Made by a program: the position numbers and the translations under genes
Assembly: GCA_009694265.1 (NCBI GenBank)
Contig: SHVM01000011.1
Location: 1 to 38,759 of the forward strand
Source: Pseudolabrys sp.
GTDB taxonomy: Bacteria > Pseudomonadota > Alphaproteobacteria > Rhizobiales > Xanthobacteraceae
Direction: 5' to 3'
DNA: 38,759 nt
In this document: positions 8,450 through 16,673 of the stretch, piece after piece
Numbering within the stretch: position 1 is the first letter of the stretch
How the letters are laid out: the number at the start of each line of letters is the position of its first letter
The notes under the pieces: model-generated
Told to the model about the DNA's origin: nothing
Databases searched by the model: none
The model's input: only the letters and a program-made list of their open reading frames with translations

Positions 8450-8887
8450 AAAAGCGATATGGTGGGCCCGGGAGGCGTGCCCTCGGCTTGCAATTTCAGC
8501 AGCTTAGTTTGTCCAACCGCTCCAAATGCGCAGTTCGGACCCAAAAGACATTTTCTGGAATTGTCCAACCTTATGCCAGTGCGGTGGTCATCCACGCGTC
8601 AATTCAAACCCATGCCTTGAATGGTCGCTTTTGGACCAAAGCGGACAAAGGTCGGCCCGGAGATTGAAAAGCTCCGCAGCGAATGATCCGGAGCGAACAT
8701 TTGGCATCCGCATCAATTCGGTAAGCCCAGCCTTCGGAGATTGTCGGCCATACGCTCAAGTGTCGGCTCCGAGAAAACCATCGCTTGCTTAAACTTGGAG
8801 ACCGTTAGATCCGGATAGCTGCGCATTGGCCTGCACCCGGTTCCGAAGACACCGAGTTAGGTGTTTTGATGGGACCGGAGGTGCGTC
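8450..8887. other. Gene-free scar region with degenerate repeat motifs
   Basis: No convincing gene lies here. The stretch holds CGCTTTTGGACCAAAGCG at 8626-8643, a near-palindrome, and a related degenerate piece CGGACCCAAAAGACAT at 8536-8551. These resemble the CTTTGGGCCAAAGCGGACA-like motifs often seen in alphaproteobacterial intergenic repeats. Composition is lower in GC and codon periodicity is absent. The region is continuous with the dead transposase fragment that follows, so it is probably a decayed insertion site. Confidence 0.45.
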
Positions 8888-9013
8888 ATGGAGAGGCGGA
8901 AGTTTACGCGAGAGTTCAAGCTTGAGGTTGTGCGTCTGATCACGGAACGCGGCGTTTCGTATGCCTAGGCCACGCAAGACCTGGGTGTTCATCCGACGCA
9001 ATTTTGCGAGTGA
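8888..9013 (+). pseudogene. Dead IS3-family transposase OrfA fragment with in-frame stop
   Basis: The ATG at 8888 opens MERRKFTREFKLEVVRLI, the standard start of an IS3-family OrfA, behind GGAGG-like bases. A TAG at 8966-8968 interrupts it at codon 27 (GVSYA stop ATQDLGVHPTQF), and a second stop follows at 9011-9013, after which similarity ends. It differs in sequence from the IS3 remnant at the left edge, so at least two different elements have decayed here. Confidence 0.8.
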
Positions 9014-9078
9014 ATCGCAACAATATCACACGCATTTCTATCCGCTGCGGCAGAACACCTGCTATTCCCTTCGATTAT

Positions 9079-9090
9079 TATGTATACATA
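9079..9090. promoter_or_regulatory. Candidate GntR-type operator upstream of the TTT transporter operon
   Basis: TATGTATACATA is a perfect 12-base palindrome, 147 bases before tctC and in an AT-rich stretch that also fits a promoter. The core ATGTATAC (9080-9087) recurs at 12451-12458 just before the gntR gene. GntR/FCD proteins often bind short palindromes of this kind. Confidence 0.5.
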
Positions 9091-9236
9091 GCCCACTATT
9101 TTAGGGAAAATTACCCGACTGCACAGTGGCCCTCAGCAGGTAGAATGTGGGGCCACCGTTTAAAATCCGCTGTGATTCTGAAGCCGCCAAAAAAAGCGGC
9201 ACGGACAACTAACAAGAAATAAGGGAGGAGATAAAA

Positions 9237-10247
9237 ATGAAACGATCCAGCAAACACTTCCTATTGGGTGCCGTGGCCGCGATTTCGGCCGCGACCTATT
9301 TTATGCCCACGCCGGCGACGGCCGCGTGGGAGCCGACCCGTCCGGTGGAATTCATCATTCCGGCCGGAACCGGCGGCGGCGCCGATCAGATGGCGCGCAC
9401 GATCCAAGGCATCGTCACCAAGCATAACCTGATGAAGCAGCCGATGGTGGTGATCAACAAGTCGGGCGGCGCCGGCGGCGAGGGCTTCCTCGACGTCAAA
9501 GGGTCGAAGGGCAACCCGCACAAGATCATCATCACGCTGTCGAATCTGTTCACGACACCGATGGCGACCGGCATTCCATTTAACTGGAAAGATCTCACGC
9601 CGGTCGCAATGCTGGCGCTCGACGAATTCAATCTTTGGGTCAACACCGACAAACCATTCAAGACCGCTAAAGAATTCATCGATGCCGCGAAGACCGCGAA
9701 TGGCACCTTCAAGATGGCCGGCACCGGCTCCAAGCAGGAAGACCAGATCATCACCGAAGCGATCCAGAAGGCTACCGGCGCGAAATTCATCTATATCCCG
9801 GAGCGCGGCGGCGGCGCGGTCGCCGTGCAGCTCGTCGGCAATCACGTCGAATCGACCGTCAACAATCCGATCGAGGCCGTGGCTCATTGGAAAGGTGGAA
9901 AGCTACGTCCGCTATGTTTCTTCGACAGCAAGCGGGTCACCTACAAGGAAGTCGTCGCCGAAGGAAAATCCTGGGCCGACATTCCGACCTGCAAGGAGCA
10001 GGGGCTGGATATCGTGTATCTCATGCTGCGCGGCATCTTCATGTCGCCCGGCGCGACCAAGGAGCAGGTCGATTTTTACGTCGGTTTGTTCCGCAAGGTG
10101 CGTGATACGCCGGAATGGAAAAAGCTCATGGAGGACGGCGCCTTCAATACGACCTTCATGACCGGTGACGCCTTCACAAAGTGGGTGGCAGCGGAAGAAA
10201 AGCGCCACGAAGAGCTGATGAAGGCTGCGGGCTTTATGGCCAAATAA
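9237..10247 (+). CDS. tctC: Tripartite tricarboxylate transporter substrate-binding protein (TctC/Bug)
   Basis: A 336-residue periplasmic binding protein of the Bug/TctC family. The signal peptide is KRSSKHFLLGAVAAISAATY with likely cleavage after ATAA (near 29). The mature start WEPTRPVEFIIPAGTGGGAD is the family's ligand-loop signature. A strong AGGGAGGAG ribosome site precedes the ATG. It is followed by the two membrane subunits, so this is a complete TTT system. Members bind carboxylates. The adjacent oxalate genes suggest a small dicarboxylate, but the ligand cannot be read from the sequence. Confidence 0.92.
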   Translation: MKRSSKHFLLGAVAAISAATYFMPTPATAAWEPTRPVEFIIPAGTGGGADQMARTIQGIVTKHNLMKQPMVVINKSGGAGGEGFLDVKGSKGNPHKIIITLSNLFTTPMATGIPFNWKDLTPVAMLALDEFNLWVNTDKPFKTAKEFIDAAKTANGTFKMAGTGSKQEDQIITEAIQKATGAKFIYIPERGGGAVAVQLVGNHVESTVNNPIEAVAHWKGGKLRPLCFFDSKRVTYKEVVAEGKSWADIPTCKEQGLDIVYLMLRGIFMSPGATKEQVDFYVGLFRKVRDTPEWKKLMEDGAFNTTFMTGDAFTKWVAAEEKRHEELMKAAGFMAK

Positions 10248-10264
10248 ACACGATTGCGCGAAAC

Positions 10265-10292
10265 GCCGCCGGCGGAGCGATCTGCCGGCGGC
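10265..10292 (+). other. Intercistronic hairpin between tctC and tctB
   Basis: GCCGCCGGC, a 10-base loop, GCCGGCGGC: a perfect 9-bp GC stem 17 bases after the tctC stop. There is no T-run. As with the hairpin after livK, it could protect the binding-protein message and lower expression of the membrane genes. Confidence 0.55.
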
Positions 10293-10319
10293 CGCTTTCT
10301 GCCGTCTCGGGAGTAAACA

Positions 10320-10826
10320 ATGGCTAAGAAATCGAAAGGCGCCGCCGTCGGCGGGCCGGCGCACCGGTCCGTGGAGGCGGGTGTAGCGATCTTTGCGGTG
10401 GTGCTTGCTCTGATCACGATAGGTGGCGCCCTTGCCGTCGGTATCGATTGGGGTGCGGAAGGGCCGAAGGCCGGCTTTTTTCCTTTCTATGTCGGCTTGT
10501 TCATTCTCGGATCGAGTTTAATCAATCTGTGGCACGCCTTGCGGGATAACCCGAGCGACAAGCTGTTTGCCGAGTGGATTCAGTTGCGCCAAGTCATGTC
10601 GGTCGTTATTCCGACCACGATCTATGTTTTTCTGATCTCTTGGATCGGGATCTACATCGCCTCCCTGCTGCTCATCGCGCTGTTCATGCGCTGGCTCGGC
10701 AAATATGGCTGGGGTTATGTGGTGGCAGTCGCAGCCGGCACCCCGCTTGTGATTTTCATTGTGTTCGAGAAATGGTTCCTTGTGCCGCTGCCAAAGGGCC
10801 CGCTCGAGGAATTTTTAGGGCTGTAA
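10320..10826 (+). CDS. tctB: Tripartite tricarboxylate transporter small membrane subunit (TctB)
   Basis: A 168-residue protein with about four hydrophobic segments: VEAGVAIFAVVLALITIGGA near 20, GFFPFYVGLFILGSSLINLW near 55, a third near 100 and a fourth near 135. The G(P)KAGFFPFY motif after the first membrane segment is typical of TctB. GGGAG lies 8 bases before the ATG. Its position between binding protein and TctA is the canonical gene order. Confidence 0.88.
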   Translation: MAKKSKGAAVGGPAHRSVEAGVAIFAVVLALITIGGALAVGIDWGAEGPKAGFFPFYVGLFILGSSLINLWHALRDNPSDKLFAEWIQLRQVMSVVIPTTIYVFLISWIGIYIASLLLIALFMRWLGKYGWGYVVAVAAGTPLVIFIVFEKWFLVPLPKGPLEEFLGL

Positions 10827-10886
10827 ATCCAAACGATCAGAGTAACGGGAAATCGGGCGCGTCGCCGCCGCTAGGGTAGAAAGAAC

Positions 10887-12401
10887 ATGGAAGAACTCGC
10901 TAATCTGTTTCATGGCTTCGCGGTCGTGTTGCAGCCGTTCAATATCCTGGTGATGGTCATCGGCATCCTGCTGGGCGTCATCATCGGCGTGCTACCGGGC
11001 CTGGGCGGAGCGAACGGGGTCGCGATCCTGCTGCCGCTGACCTTCTCGATGTCGCCGACATCGGCCATCATCATGCTGTCCTGCATTTATTGGGGCGCAC
11101 TGTTCGGCGGCGCAATCACATCGGTCCTGTTCAATATTCCAGGCGAACCTTGGTCGGTCGCAACGACTTTCGACGGCTATCCGATGGCGCAACAGGGCAA
11201 GGCGGGAGAGGCGCTCACCGCCGCATTCACGTCGTCATTCGTCGGTGCGCTGTTTGCCGTGATCATGATCACGCTGGTGGCGCCGCTGGTCGCCAAGTTT
11301 GCGCTGGAATTTGGTCCGGCGGAAAAATTCGGCGTCTACTTCCTCGCCTTCTGCAGTTTTGTCGGCATGAGCAAGGAGCCTCCGGCGAAGACCGTCGCTT
11401 CGATGATGATTGGATTTGCGCTCGGCGCGGTCGGGCTCGATCAGATGACCGGACAATTGCGTCTCACCTTCGGCATCACCGAACTACTCATCGGCTTCGA
11501 TTTCCTGATCGCCGTTATCGGGTTGTTCGGCATCGGTGAGATATTGCTGACGATGGAAGAAGGCTTGAGCTTCAAAGGCCGTTCCGCGATGATCAATCTG
11601 CGCGTGGTGATCCAGACCTGGAAAGAACTGCCGCGCTATTGGATGACATCGTTGCGCTCGTGCCTGATCGGATGCTGGATGGGCGTCACCCCCGCGGGCG
11701 CCACACCCGCATCCTTCATGAGTTATGGCATCGCCAAGCGCGTTTCGAAGAGGGGCCATAATTTCGGCAATGGCGAGATCGAAGGCGTGGTCGCGCCAGA
11801 AACCGCGGCGCACGCGGCCGGCACCTCGGCGCTGCTGCCAATGCTTGCGCTTGGCGTGCCCGGCTCGCCGACCGCCGCCGTGCTGCTCGGAGGCCTTCTG
11901 ATCTGGGGATTGCAGCCCGGCCCGATGCTGTTCATCGAGCAGAAGGACTTTGTCTGGGGACTGATCGCCAGCATGTATCTCGGCAACGTCGTCGGACTTA
12001 TTATAGTTCTGACCTGCGTGCCGCTGTTCGCCGCGATCTTGCGGATTCCTTTCAGCATCATCGCGCCGATCATTCTCGTGCTGTGCGCCATTGGCGCTTA
12101 TTCCGTGCACAACAGCACCTTTGACGTGGTGATGATGCTGGTCTTTGGCGTCGCCGGCTATCTGCTGAAGAAGTGTAATTACCCGCTGGCGCCGTTGGTC
12201 CTGGCGATCGTGCTCGGCGACAAGGCGGAGGAGTCGTTCCGCCAATCGCTGCTTGCTTCGCAGGGAAGCCTCAGTATTTTCTGGTCGAACGGCCTGGTCG
12301 GCACGATCATGGCGCTTGGTTTGATTGCGCTGTTCTGGCCGATGATCCAGGCCGGCTGGAGCATGCTGATGCCCGTAAAGAAAGGCACGCGGCAAGAGTG
12401 A
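10887..12401 (+). CDS. tctA: Tripartite tricarboxylate transporter large permease (TctA)
   Basis: A 504-residue permease with about twelve membrane segments. The N-terminal GVIIGVLPGLGGANGVAILL is the conserved TctA motif, and LLPMLALGVPGSPTAAVLLG near residue 315 is the matching motif of the second half, which reflects the internal duplication of the family. A 60-base gap separates it from tctB. It forms the channel of the sodium- or proton-driven importer. Confidence 0.93.
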   Translation: MEELANLFHGFAVVLQPFNILVMVIGILLGVIIGVLPGLGGANGVAILLPLTFSMSPTSAIIMLSCIYWGALFGGAITSVLFNIPGEPWSVATTFDGYPMAQQGKAGEALTAAFTSSFVGALFAVIMITLVAPLVAKFALEFGPAEKFGVYFLAFCSFVGMSKEPPAKTVASMMIGFALGAVGLDQMTGQLRLTFGITELLIGFDFLIAVIGLFGIGEILLTMEEGLSFKGRSAMINLRVVIQTWKELPRYWMTSLRSCLIGCWMGVTPAGATPASFMSYGIAKRVSKRGHNFGNGEIEGVVAPETAAHAAGTSALLPMLALGVPGSPTAAVLLGGLLIWGLQPGPMLFIEQKDFVWGLIASMYLGNVVGLIIVLTCVPLFAAILRIPFSIIAPIILVLCAIGAYSVHNSTFDVVMMLVFGVAGYLLKKCNYPLAPLVLAIVLGDKAEESFRQSLLASQGSLSIFWSNGLVGTIMALGLIALFWPMIQAGWSMLMPVKKGTRQE

Positions 12402-12443
12402 TAATAACAAGGAACACAAGTCGGTTGCGTGTCGTACCCCTTC

Positions 12444-12460
12444 TGGCATAATGTATACCA
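12444..12460. promoter_or_regulatory. Candidate operator of the GntR regulator
   Basis: TGGCATAATGTATACCA is an inverted repeat (TGGCATA / TATACCA, one mismatch around ATG) directly before the gntR ATG at 12464. It shares ATGTATAC with the palindrome upstream of tctC. Its place next to the start codon fits negative autoregulation. Confidence 0.5.
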
Positions 12461-12463
12461 GTC

Positions 12464-13225
12464 ATGAGTAGCCGCGTCAGCAACCCACGTAGCGTCAATG
12501 TGCGTACCCGCGGAGCTAGTTCCGCGCCCGCCCGCGCTGCGCTTTCGCAACCCTCGCTCAAGCCGATCGACACCACCCCCAGTTTTAAGCACAAGGCCTA
12601 TGCGGCCTTGAAGAATGCCATCGTGGCGATGGACATCTATCGCAGCCGCGACGACATCCGCCTGGATGAGCGCAAACTGGCGCAGGACTTCGGCATCAGC
12701 CGCACGCCGGTGCGCGAGGCGATGGCGCAGCTCGAGAGCGAAGGCTTCGTGCGTCTGGTGCCGCGTCGCGGCATCTACGTGGTGCGCAAGACCAAGCGCG
12801 AGGTGATCGAGATGATCACCGCCTGGGCGGCGCTGGAAAGCATGGCGGCGCGCTTGATCACACAGAATGCGAGCGAGTCGGAAATCGCCGGTTTGCGCCG
12901 CATGTTCACCACCTTCGAGAATGGCAAGCTGCACGCCCATCTCGACGAGTATTCCGACGTCAATATCGAATTCCACCAGAGCATCATCAAACTCAGTCAC
13001 AACCGGGCGCTGATCGACCTGGCGGAGAATCTGTTCACCCACATGCGCATGATCCGGCGCAAGACCATCGTCGAGCAGGATCGCGCGGACCGTTCGATCC
13101 GCGATCACATGAACATCATCGAAGCTTTGGAAGCGCGCGCCACGGATCGCGCGGAAGAACTGGTGCGCGACCATGCACTCGGCCTGGCCGACCATGTGGC
13201 GCGCTTTGCCGACTACTTGGATTAA
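12464..13225 (+). CDS. GntR-family transcriptional regulator with FCD ligand domain
   Basis: A 253-residue regulator. An extended N-terminal segment (about 40 residues, Arg/Ser/Ala-rich) precedes the winged helix-turn-helix (near 43-110: ERKLAQDFGISRTPVREAMAQ, then EGFVRLVPRRGIYVV). The rest is the all-helical FCD domain, which in this family binds a carboxylate via a metal held by His residues; EFHQSI near residue 168 and the final DHALGLADH fit such ligands. It sits between the TTT transporter and the oxalate genes and probably represses one or both until a carboxylate effector binds. An alternative start would be hard to choose because no strong ribosome site is visible. Confidence 0.9.
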   Translation: MSSRVSNPRSVNVRTRGASSAPARAALSQPSLKPIDTTPSFKHKAYAALKNAIVAMDIYRSRDDIRLDERKLAQDFGISRTPVREAMAQLESEGFVRLVPRRGIYVVRKTKREVIEMITAWAALESMAARLITQNASESEIAGLRRMFTTFENGKLHAHLDEYSDVNIEFHQSIIKLSHNRALIDLAENLFTHMRMIRRKTIVEQDRADRSIRDHMNIIEALEARATDRAEELVRDHALGLADHVARFADYLD

Positions 13226-13287
13226 TCGGACTTCAACGACACCGCGGGGAAAAACGCGTGCGTTTGTAAAGATTACGGGAGAACACA

Positions 13288-15021
13288 ATGGCTGACACAG
13301 CAACAAAACCGATGCCCGCAGCCGAAGCAGAGCAGGAGCTGACGGATGGCTTTCACCTGGTCATCGATGCGCTCAAGCTCAACGGCCTCAACACGATCTA
13401 CGGCGTGCCTGGCATCCCGATCACGGACTTTGGCCGCATGGCACAGGCGGAAGGCATCCGCGTCATCTCGTTCCGGCACGAGCAGAACGCCGGTTATGCG
13501 GCTTCGATCGCCGGCTTCCTGACCAAGAAGCCCGGCGTCTGCCTCACGGTGTCGGCGCCCGGCTTTCTCAACGGCCTGACCGCGCTCGCCCACGCGACAA
13601 CCAACTGCTTCCCGATGATCCTGATCTCGGGCTCGTCCGAGCGCGAGATCGTCGATCTGCAGCAGGGCGACTACGAAGAGATGGACCAACTCGCCATCGC
13701 CAAGCCGCTGTGCAAGGCGGCATTCCGCGTGCTGCACGCCGCCGACATCGGCATCGGCGTGGCGCGCGCGATCCGCGCCGCGGTGTCAGGCCGTCCCGGC
13801 GGCGTCTATCTCGACCTGCCGGCCAAGCTGTTCGGACAGGTGATGGATGCGGAGGCTGGAAAGAAGTCACTTGTAAAAGTGATCGACGCGGCGCCGGCCC
13901 AGATTCCGGCGCCCGAGGCGGTCAAGCGCGCCCTCGCTGTGCTCAAGAGCGCCAAGCGGCCCCTGATCATTCTCGGTAAAGGCGCGGCCTATGCGCAAGC
14001 CGATGACGCGATCCGCACGCTGGTCGAGAAGAGCGGCATTCCCTTCCTGCCGATGAGCATGGCCAAGGGCCTCTTGCCTGACACGCATCCGCAATGCGCA
14101 GGCGCGGCGCGCTCGACGGTGCTGAAAGACAGCGACGTCGTCATGTTGATCGGCGCGCGTCTCAACTGGCTTCTGTCGCACGGCAAGGGCAAGAGCTGGG
14201 GCGATGCGCCGAAGAAGTTCATCCAGATCGACATCGAGCCGAAGGAAATGGACTCGAACGTCGAAATCGCCGCGCCGGTAGTTGGCGACATCGGTTCATG
14301 CGTCTCGGCGCTTCTGCAGGGCATGGGTGGCAACTGGTCGGCTCCGCCGGGCGATTGGACCGCCGCTGTCACCAATAAGCGCGAAGAGAACGTTGCCAAG
14401 ATGGCACCGCGGCTAATGAACAACAACTCGCCGATGGACTATCACGGCGCGCTCGGCGTGCTGCGTACCATCGTCAAGGAGAGGCCGGACGCCATCCTCG
14501 TCAACGAAGGCGCCAACACGCTCGATCTCGCGCGCGGCATCATCGACATGTATCAGCCGCGCAAGCGCCTGGACGTCGGCACCTGGGGCATCATGGGCAT
14601 CGGCATGGGCTATTCCATCGGCGCGGCCATCGAAACCGGCAAGCCCGTACTCGCGGTGGAAGGCGACAGTGCTTTCGGCTTCTCCGGCATGGAGGTCGAA
14701 ACGATCTGCCGATACAAGTTGCCGGTCTGCATCGTCATCTTCAACAACGACGGTATTTATCGCGGTACCGACGTCAATTCCGTAAGTTCGGATCCGGCGC
14801 CGACGGTGTTCGTGAAGGGTTCGCGCTACGACAAGATGATGGAGGGTTTCGGCGGCGTCGGCGTTAACGTGACGTCCCCGGATGAGTTAAAGCGCGCCGT
14901 CAACGCGGCCATGGATTCCGGCAAGCCGACGCTCATCAACGCGGTGCTCGATCCGGCGGCCGGCAGCGAGAGCGGCCGCATCGGCAATCTCAACCCGCAA
15001 AGCAAGCTGAAGAAGAAATAG
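13288..15021 (+). CDS. oxc: Oxalyl-CoA decarboxylase
   Basis: A 577-residue thiamine-diphosphate enzyme that converts oxalyl-CoA to formyl-CoA and CO2 in the cytoplasm. It follows the Oxalobacter Oxc sequence closely as remembered: [17 protein letters not shown] at the start, [14 protein letters not shown] with the cofactor-activating Glu at 65, [19 protein letters not shown] with the active-site Tyr, and the ThDP/Mg motif GDS (459-461) ending at FNN about 28 residues later. The family is about 565-580 residues long. GGGAG precedes the ATG. It starts 62 bases after gntR and is followed directly by frc, the classic oxalate pair. Confidence 0.96.
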   Translation: MADTATKPMPAAEAEQELTDGFHLVIDALKLNGLNTIYGVPGIPITDFGRMAQAEGIRVISFRHEQNAGYAASIAGFLTKKPGVCLTVSAPGFLNGLTALAHATTNCFPMILISGSSEREIVDLQQGDYEEMDQLAIAKPLCKAAFRVLHAADIGIGVARAIRAAVSGRPGGVYLDLPAKLFGQVMDAEAGKKSLVKVIDAAPAQIPAPEAVKRALAVLKSAKRPLIILGKGAAYAQADDAIRTLVEKSGIPFLPMSMAKGLLPDTHPQCAGAARSTVLKDSDVVMLIGARLNWLLSHGKGKSWGDAPKKFIQIDIEPKEMDSNVEIAAPVVGDIGSCVSALLQGMGGNWSAPPGDWTAAVTNKREENVAKMAPRLMNNNSPMDYHGALGVLRTIVKERPDAILVNEGANTLDLARGIIDMYQPRKRLDVGTWGIMGIGMGYSIGAAIETGKPVLAVEGDSAFGFSGMEVETICRYKLPVCIVIFNNDGIYRGTDVNSVSSDPAPTVFVKGSRYDKMMEGFGGVGVNVTSPDELKRAVNAAMDSGKPTLINAVLDPAAGSESGRIGNLNPQSKLKKK

Positions 15022-15037
15022 AGCAGAACTCGCAACA

Positions 15038-15055
15038 CGCAGCGCTCGGGACAAG
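15038..15055. repeat. Half copy of the palindromic repeat seen at 16526-16647
   Basis: CGCAGCGCTCGGGACAAG differs at one base from CGCAGCGCCCGGGACAAG at 16632-16649. It lies in the oxc-frc gap, just upstream of frc, as the full element lies just upstream of the formyltransferase gene. Confidence 0.6.
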
Positions 15056-15083
15056 GGATAGAGATAGTTTGAGGAGACGGCAA

Positions 15084-16517
15084 ATGGCAAAGAAGAAACG
15101 AACGAAAGCTAAGCAAGCCAAGACAAAACGCCCGGCAAAGAAGTTCCGCAAGGTCGTGAAGCTGTCCTCGGCGAAAAAACCAAAGAAGGGCAACGGCGCG
15201 AGTCTGCCGAAAATGTCGAGCAAGCCGTTTGGCAAAGACGGCAAGGCGCTCACCGGCGTGCGCATTCTCGATTTCACCCATGTGCAATCGGGCCCGACTT
15301 GCACACAACTCTTGGCCTGGCTCGGCGCCGACTGCATCAAAGTCGAACGCCCGGGCGCCGGCGACATCACCCGCGGCCAGCTGGTCGACGTGAAGGGGGC
15401 GGACTCGCTCTACTTCACCATGCTCAACCACAACAAGCGCTCGATCACCATCGACTCCAAGCACCCGCAGGGCATGCGCGTGCTGGAAGCGCTGGTGAAA
15501 ACCTGCGACGTGCTGGTGGAGAATTTCGCGCCCGGCGCGCTCGATCGCATGGGGCTGACCTGGGAGCGCATCCACAAGCTCAATCCGCGCATGATCGTCG
15601 CCTCGGTCAAGGGCTTCGGCCCCGGTCCCTACGAGGACTGCAAGGTCTACGAGAACGTCGCGCAATGCGCCGGCGGCTCTGCCTCGACCACCGGTTTCCG
15701 CGAAGGCCCGCCGCTGGTGACCGGCGCGCAGATTGGTGACTCGGGAACCGGCCTACATCTCGCGCTCGGTATCGTCTCGGCGCTCTATCAGCGCAACCGC
15801 ACCGGCCGCGGCCAGAAGGTGCTCACTGCCATGCAGGACGGCGTGCTCAATCTCTGCCGCGTCAAGCTGCGCGATCAGCAGCGCATCGAGAAAGGTCCGC
15901 TCACCGAATACAGCCAACATAGCGAGGGCGTGCCGTTCGGCGTCTCGGTGCCGCGCGCCGGCAACGACTCCGGCGGCGGCCAGCCCGGCTGGATTCTCAA
16001 ATGCAAGGGCTGGGAGAGCGATCCCGACGCCTACATCTATTTCATCACCCAGGCGCCGGTCTGGCAGGCGATCTGCGACCTGATCGGGGAACCTACCTGG
16101 AAGACCGATCCGGAATACGCCACGCCGCGGGCGCGGCTGCCGAAGCTGAAGGCCATCTTCGCGCGTATCGAGCAGTGGACCATGACCAAGACCAAGTTTG
16201 AGGTCATGAAACTCTGCAACCATGTCGACATTCCAGTTGGCCCGATCCTGTCGATGAAGGAAATCGCCGAGGAGCCATCGCTGCGCAAAACCGGCACGGT
16301 GGTCGAAGTCGATCATCCGACCCGCGGCAAATATCTGACCGTCGGCAACCCGATCAAGATGTCGGACTCGATTTCCGAGGTGAAGCGTTCGCCGCTCTTG
16401 GGCGAGCACACCGACGAGATTTTGATCGATGTGCTCGGCTTCAAGGCCAACGAGGTTGCCGAGATCAAAAACTCCGGCGCATTGAGCGCGCCGAAGAAGG
16501 AAGAGAAGGCGGCGTAA
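15084..16517 (+). CDS. frc: Formyl-CoA:oxalate CoA-transferase with lysine-rich N-terminal tail
   Basis: A class III CoA-transferase that moves CoA from formyl-CoA to oxalate, giving oxalyl-CoA and formate. The catalytic Asp is at 219 in [10 protein letters not shown], the glycine loop SGGGQPGW is near 296, and [15 protein letters not shown] and [10 protein letters not shown] are typical of Frc. The enzyme core starts near residue 55 ([14 protein letters not shown]), while Oxalobacter Frc begins almost there. The first 43 residues are an extra tail with 16 Lys and 3 Arg. The ATG at 15084 is chosen because GAGGAG lies 7 bases before it; a TTG at 15069 and an ATG at 15213 are less likely, and the latter has no ribosome site. 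Confidence 0.94.
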   Translation: MAKKKRTKAKQAKTKRPAKKFRKVVKLSSAKKPKKGNGASLPKMSSKPFGKDGKALTGVRILDFTHVQSGPTCTQLLAWLGADCIKVERPGAGDITRGQLVDVKGADSLYFTMLNHNKRSITIDSKHPQGMRVLEALVKTCDVLVENFAPGALDRMGLTWERIHKLNPRMIVASVKGFGPGPYEDCKVYENVAQCAGGSASTTGFREGPPLVTGAQIGDSGTGLHLALGIVSALYQRNRTGRGQKVLTAMQDGVLNLCRVKLRDQQRIEKGPLTEYSQHSEGVPFGVSVPRAGNDSGGGQPGWILKCKGWESDPDAYIYFITQAPVWQAICDLIGEPTWKTDPEYATPRARLPKLKAIFARIEQWTMTKTKFEVMKLCNHVDIPVGPILSMKEIAEEPSLRKTGTVVEVDHPTRGKYLTVGNPIKMSDSISEVKRSPLLGEHTDEILIDVLGFKANEVAEIKNSGALSAPKKEEKAA

Positions 16518-16525
16518 AAGCTTCG

Positions 16526-16647
16526 TGTCCCGGACGCGGTGCAGCGCGCTTGCGATGCACCGTAGATCCGGGACCGTCGCGCATACGGAGATTGTTACGG
16601 TCCCAGTTCTGCAGCGCACCGCTTCGCGCTGCGCAGCGCCCGGGACA
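16526..16647. repeat. Two-unit palindromic intergenic repeat element
   Basis: Outer ends TGTCCCGG (16526-16533) and CCGGGACA (16640-16647) are exact inverted copies. The left unit also pairs GTCCCGGA with TCCGGGAC and CGGTGCA with TGCACCG. GGGACCGT pairs with ACGGTCCC across the middle. The sequence fills nearly the whole frc-formyltransferase gap and looks like the dispersed palindromic repeats of Bradyrhizobium-type genomes. The mRNA would fold into two strong stems inside the operon. Confidence 0.75.
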
Positions 16648-16673
16648 AGTAAGAAAGTACGGGGAGAAGTTCG

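Noticed and set aside
8526-8792. A plus-strand frame containing GIRINSVSP, similar to a short-chain dehydrogenase motif
   Set aside because: No other dehydrogenase motif is near, there is no ribosome site, and the rest of the frame is low-quality sequence within the mobile-element scar. It is probably a coincidence.
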